A stretch of DNA of 64,000 nt, taken from the NCBI RefSeq assembly GCF_036880985.1, contig NZ_JBAJNO010000008.1, forward strand, positions 2,667,500 through 2,731,499. Reading direction: 5' to 3'. Origin of the DNA: Limibacter armeniacum (GTDB lineage Bacteria; Bacteroidota; Bacteroidia; Cytophagales; Flammeovirgaceae). This document shows positions 63,348 to 64,000 of the stretch, one piece after another. Under the pieces are notes generated by a model that was not told where the DNA came from, made no database searches, and saw only the letters and a program-made list of their open reading frames with translations. The position numbers were made by a program, and so were the translations under genes. Numbering within the stretch: position 1 is the first letter of the stretch; each line of letters begins with the position of its first letter.

Positions 63348-64000
63348 ATGAAAAAGTCAGTATTTGTAATCATTGGGGCTTTAATCGTATTAGGCTGTGG
63401 AAGCAATCAATCCAACCCTCATGAAGCACAAGATTCTGCACCTGAGGCAGCTCAGGAAGCTGTCAAAGAAGTACAGACTCCCGCACTGATTGAGCACCTT
63501 GAGACTGCTCATAACCGTAGTGATTTTTATAAGCAACCAGCCATTTCCTTTGACCTAACGCTCTATTTTGGTGATAAGAAAAGGCTTGAAGGAAAGGTAA
63601 AAATGCTTACCAATTCTACCAAAATAAGAATTGACAAGACTGACAGTACTTCATTGGTTTATGATGGGGACAAAGTTTACATCACTCCAGCTTCAGCGAA
63701 ATATGACGGCGCCCGATTTGATATATTCACATGGGCGTACTTCTTCGCAGCTCCATTCAAGTTTAGCGACCCGGGTACCCATTGGGAAATGCTCGAAAAT
63801 GAGGAATTAAATGAGAAAGCATATTCGGTTGGCTTGCTTACTTTTGGTGACAATGTAGGAGACACTCCTGATGACTGGTATCGGGTCTATATTGACACAG
63901 CCGACAATACGCTATTCGGCATGGCCTATATCGTGACCTACGGCAAAGATGAAACGAAAGCCAATGAAGATCCGCATGCGATCACATATGAGAATTATGA
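63348..64000 (+). CDS. DUF6503-like lipoprotein, 3' truncated by window
   Basis: The frame starts at the ATG at 63348 and runs open to the window edge (217 codons). The lipobox VLGC (Cys17) follows a hydrophobic signal MKKSVFVIIGALIVLGC. The mature part has the DUF6503 pattern: ALIEHLETAHNRSDFYKQP near residue 50, YDGDKVYITPAS, and FTWAYFFAAPFKFSDPGTHWE after it. These proteins resemble outer-membrane lipoprotein carriers in fold (strand-rich with a long helix); the role is unknown. The C-terminus is outside the window. Confidence 0.82.
   Translation, partial: MKKSVFVIIGALIVLGCGSNQSNPHEAQDSAPEAAQEAVKEVQTPALIEHLETAHNRSDFYKQPAISFDLTLYFGDKKRLEGKVKMLTNSTKIRIDKTDSTSLVYDGDKVYITPASAKYDGARFDIFTWAYFFAAPFKFSDPGTHWEMLENEELNEKAYSVGLLTFGDNVGDTPDDWYRVYIDTADNTLFGMAYIVTYGKDETKANEDPHAITYENY

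Overview
The window looks like chromosome from a marine-type Bacteroidota, most likely order Cytophagales (Flammeovirgaceae-like). The base composition is AT-rich. The clearest promoters follow the Bacteroidota pattern, with a TANNTTTG -7 element. Shine-Dalgarno signals are almost absent, and hairpin-plus-T terminators separate most convergent genes. Family content agrees: carboxyspermidine-type polyamine genes, an OlsF-like bifunctional acyltransferase, YwqK repeat proteins, DUF1573, DUF7009 and DUF6503 proteins, and a Prc-type tail protease. I see no tRNA or rRNA gene, insertion sequence, prophage or CRISPR array. The assignment rests on recalled family knowledge, not on a search.

Layout. 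1-6.2 kb: 3' part of a CobW/COG0523 GTPase with a ten-histidine tract, a membrane SpoIIE-type phosphatase, the rpsF-rpsR-rplI ribosomal operon, a DUF1573 protein, a YheT-type hydrolase and a YbjN-like protein. 6.5-18 kb: a YwqK/MORN-type repeat protein, an Hsp15-like S4 protein, a WD40 protein, a phosphopantetheinyl transferase, a Prc protease, a thioredoxin-fold protein, and a large multi-PAS hybrid histidine kinase directly followed by a DUF2064 transferase. 18-25.3 kb: nuoK-L-M-N, the membrane arm of complex I, behind a divergent cyclophilin and an orphan OmpR-type regulator; nuoA-J are not in the window. 25.6-33 kb: a membrane-anchored gluzincin-like protein, DUF72, hisS, an acidic secreted protein, a DUF1399/TIGR04222-like membrane protein with a Cys/Gly tail, an O-methyltransferase and a small outer-membrane protein.

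33-39.6 kb: a minimal periplasmic nitrate-reductase module (napA, a tetraheme NapC/NrfH cytochrome and a 62-residue membrane protein), divergent from DUF7009-moaA; MoaA makes the first intermediate of the molybdenum cofactor NapA needs. queE and folD follow. 39.8-47 kb: a 1503-residue alpha-2-macroglobulin with a thioester motif, pnuC, and an OlsF-like acyltransferase. 47.4-54.5 kb: DUF2147, acyl-CoA-binding protein, the polyamine pair (carboxynorspermidine synthase and decarboxylase), a LEA14-like lipoprotein with a long-chain acyl-CoA ligase, and an acyltransferase-3 protein. 54.9-64 kb: a repeat lipoprotein, a GNAT-like protein, a small unknown protein, a SufS-like aminotransferase, a membrane-anchored HIRAN protein, YceI, DUF1835, gapA and the start of a DUF6503 lipoprotein.

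Most of this is ordinary housekeeping and envelope biology. I did not find a convincing new multi-gene defence or mobile system. The points most worth a second look are the minimal nap module, the detached nuoKLMN operon behind a cyclophilin with a changed catalytic arginine, the DUF1399/TIGR04222 protein with its Cys-rich tail, the CTAG-rich intergenic elements on both sides of nspC, terminators that overlap coding ends or supposed starts, and the stand-alone HIRAN and Mom-like GNAT proteins.
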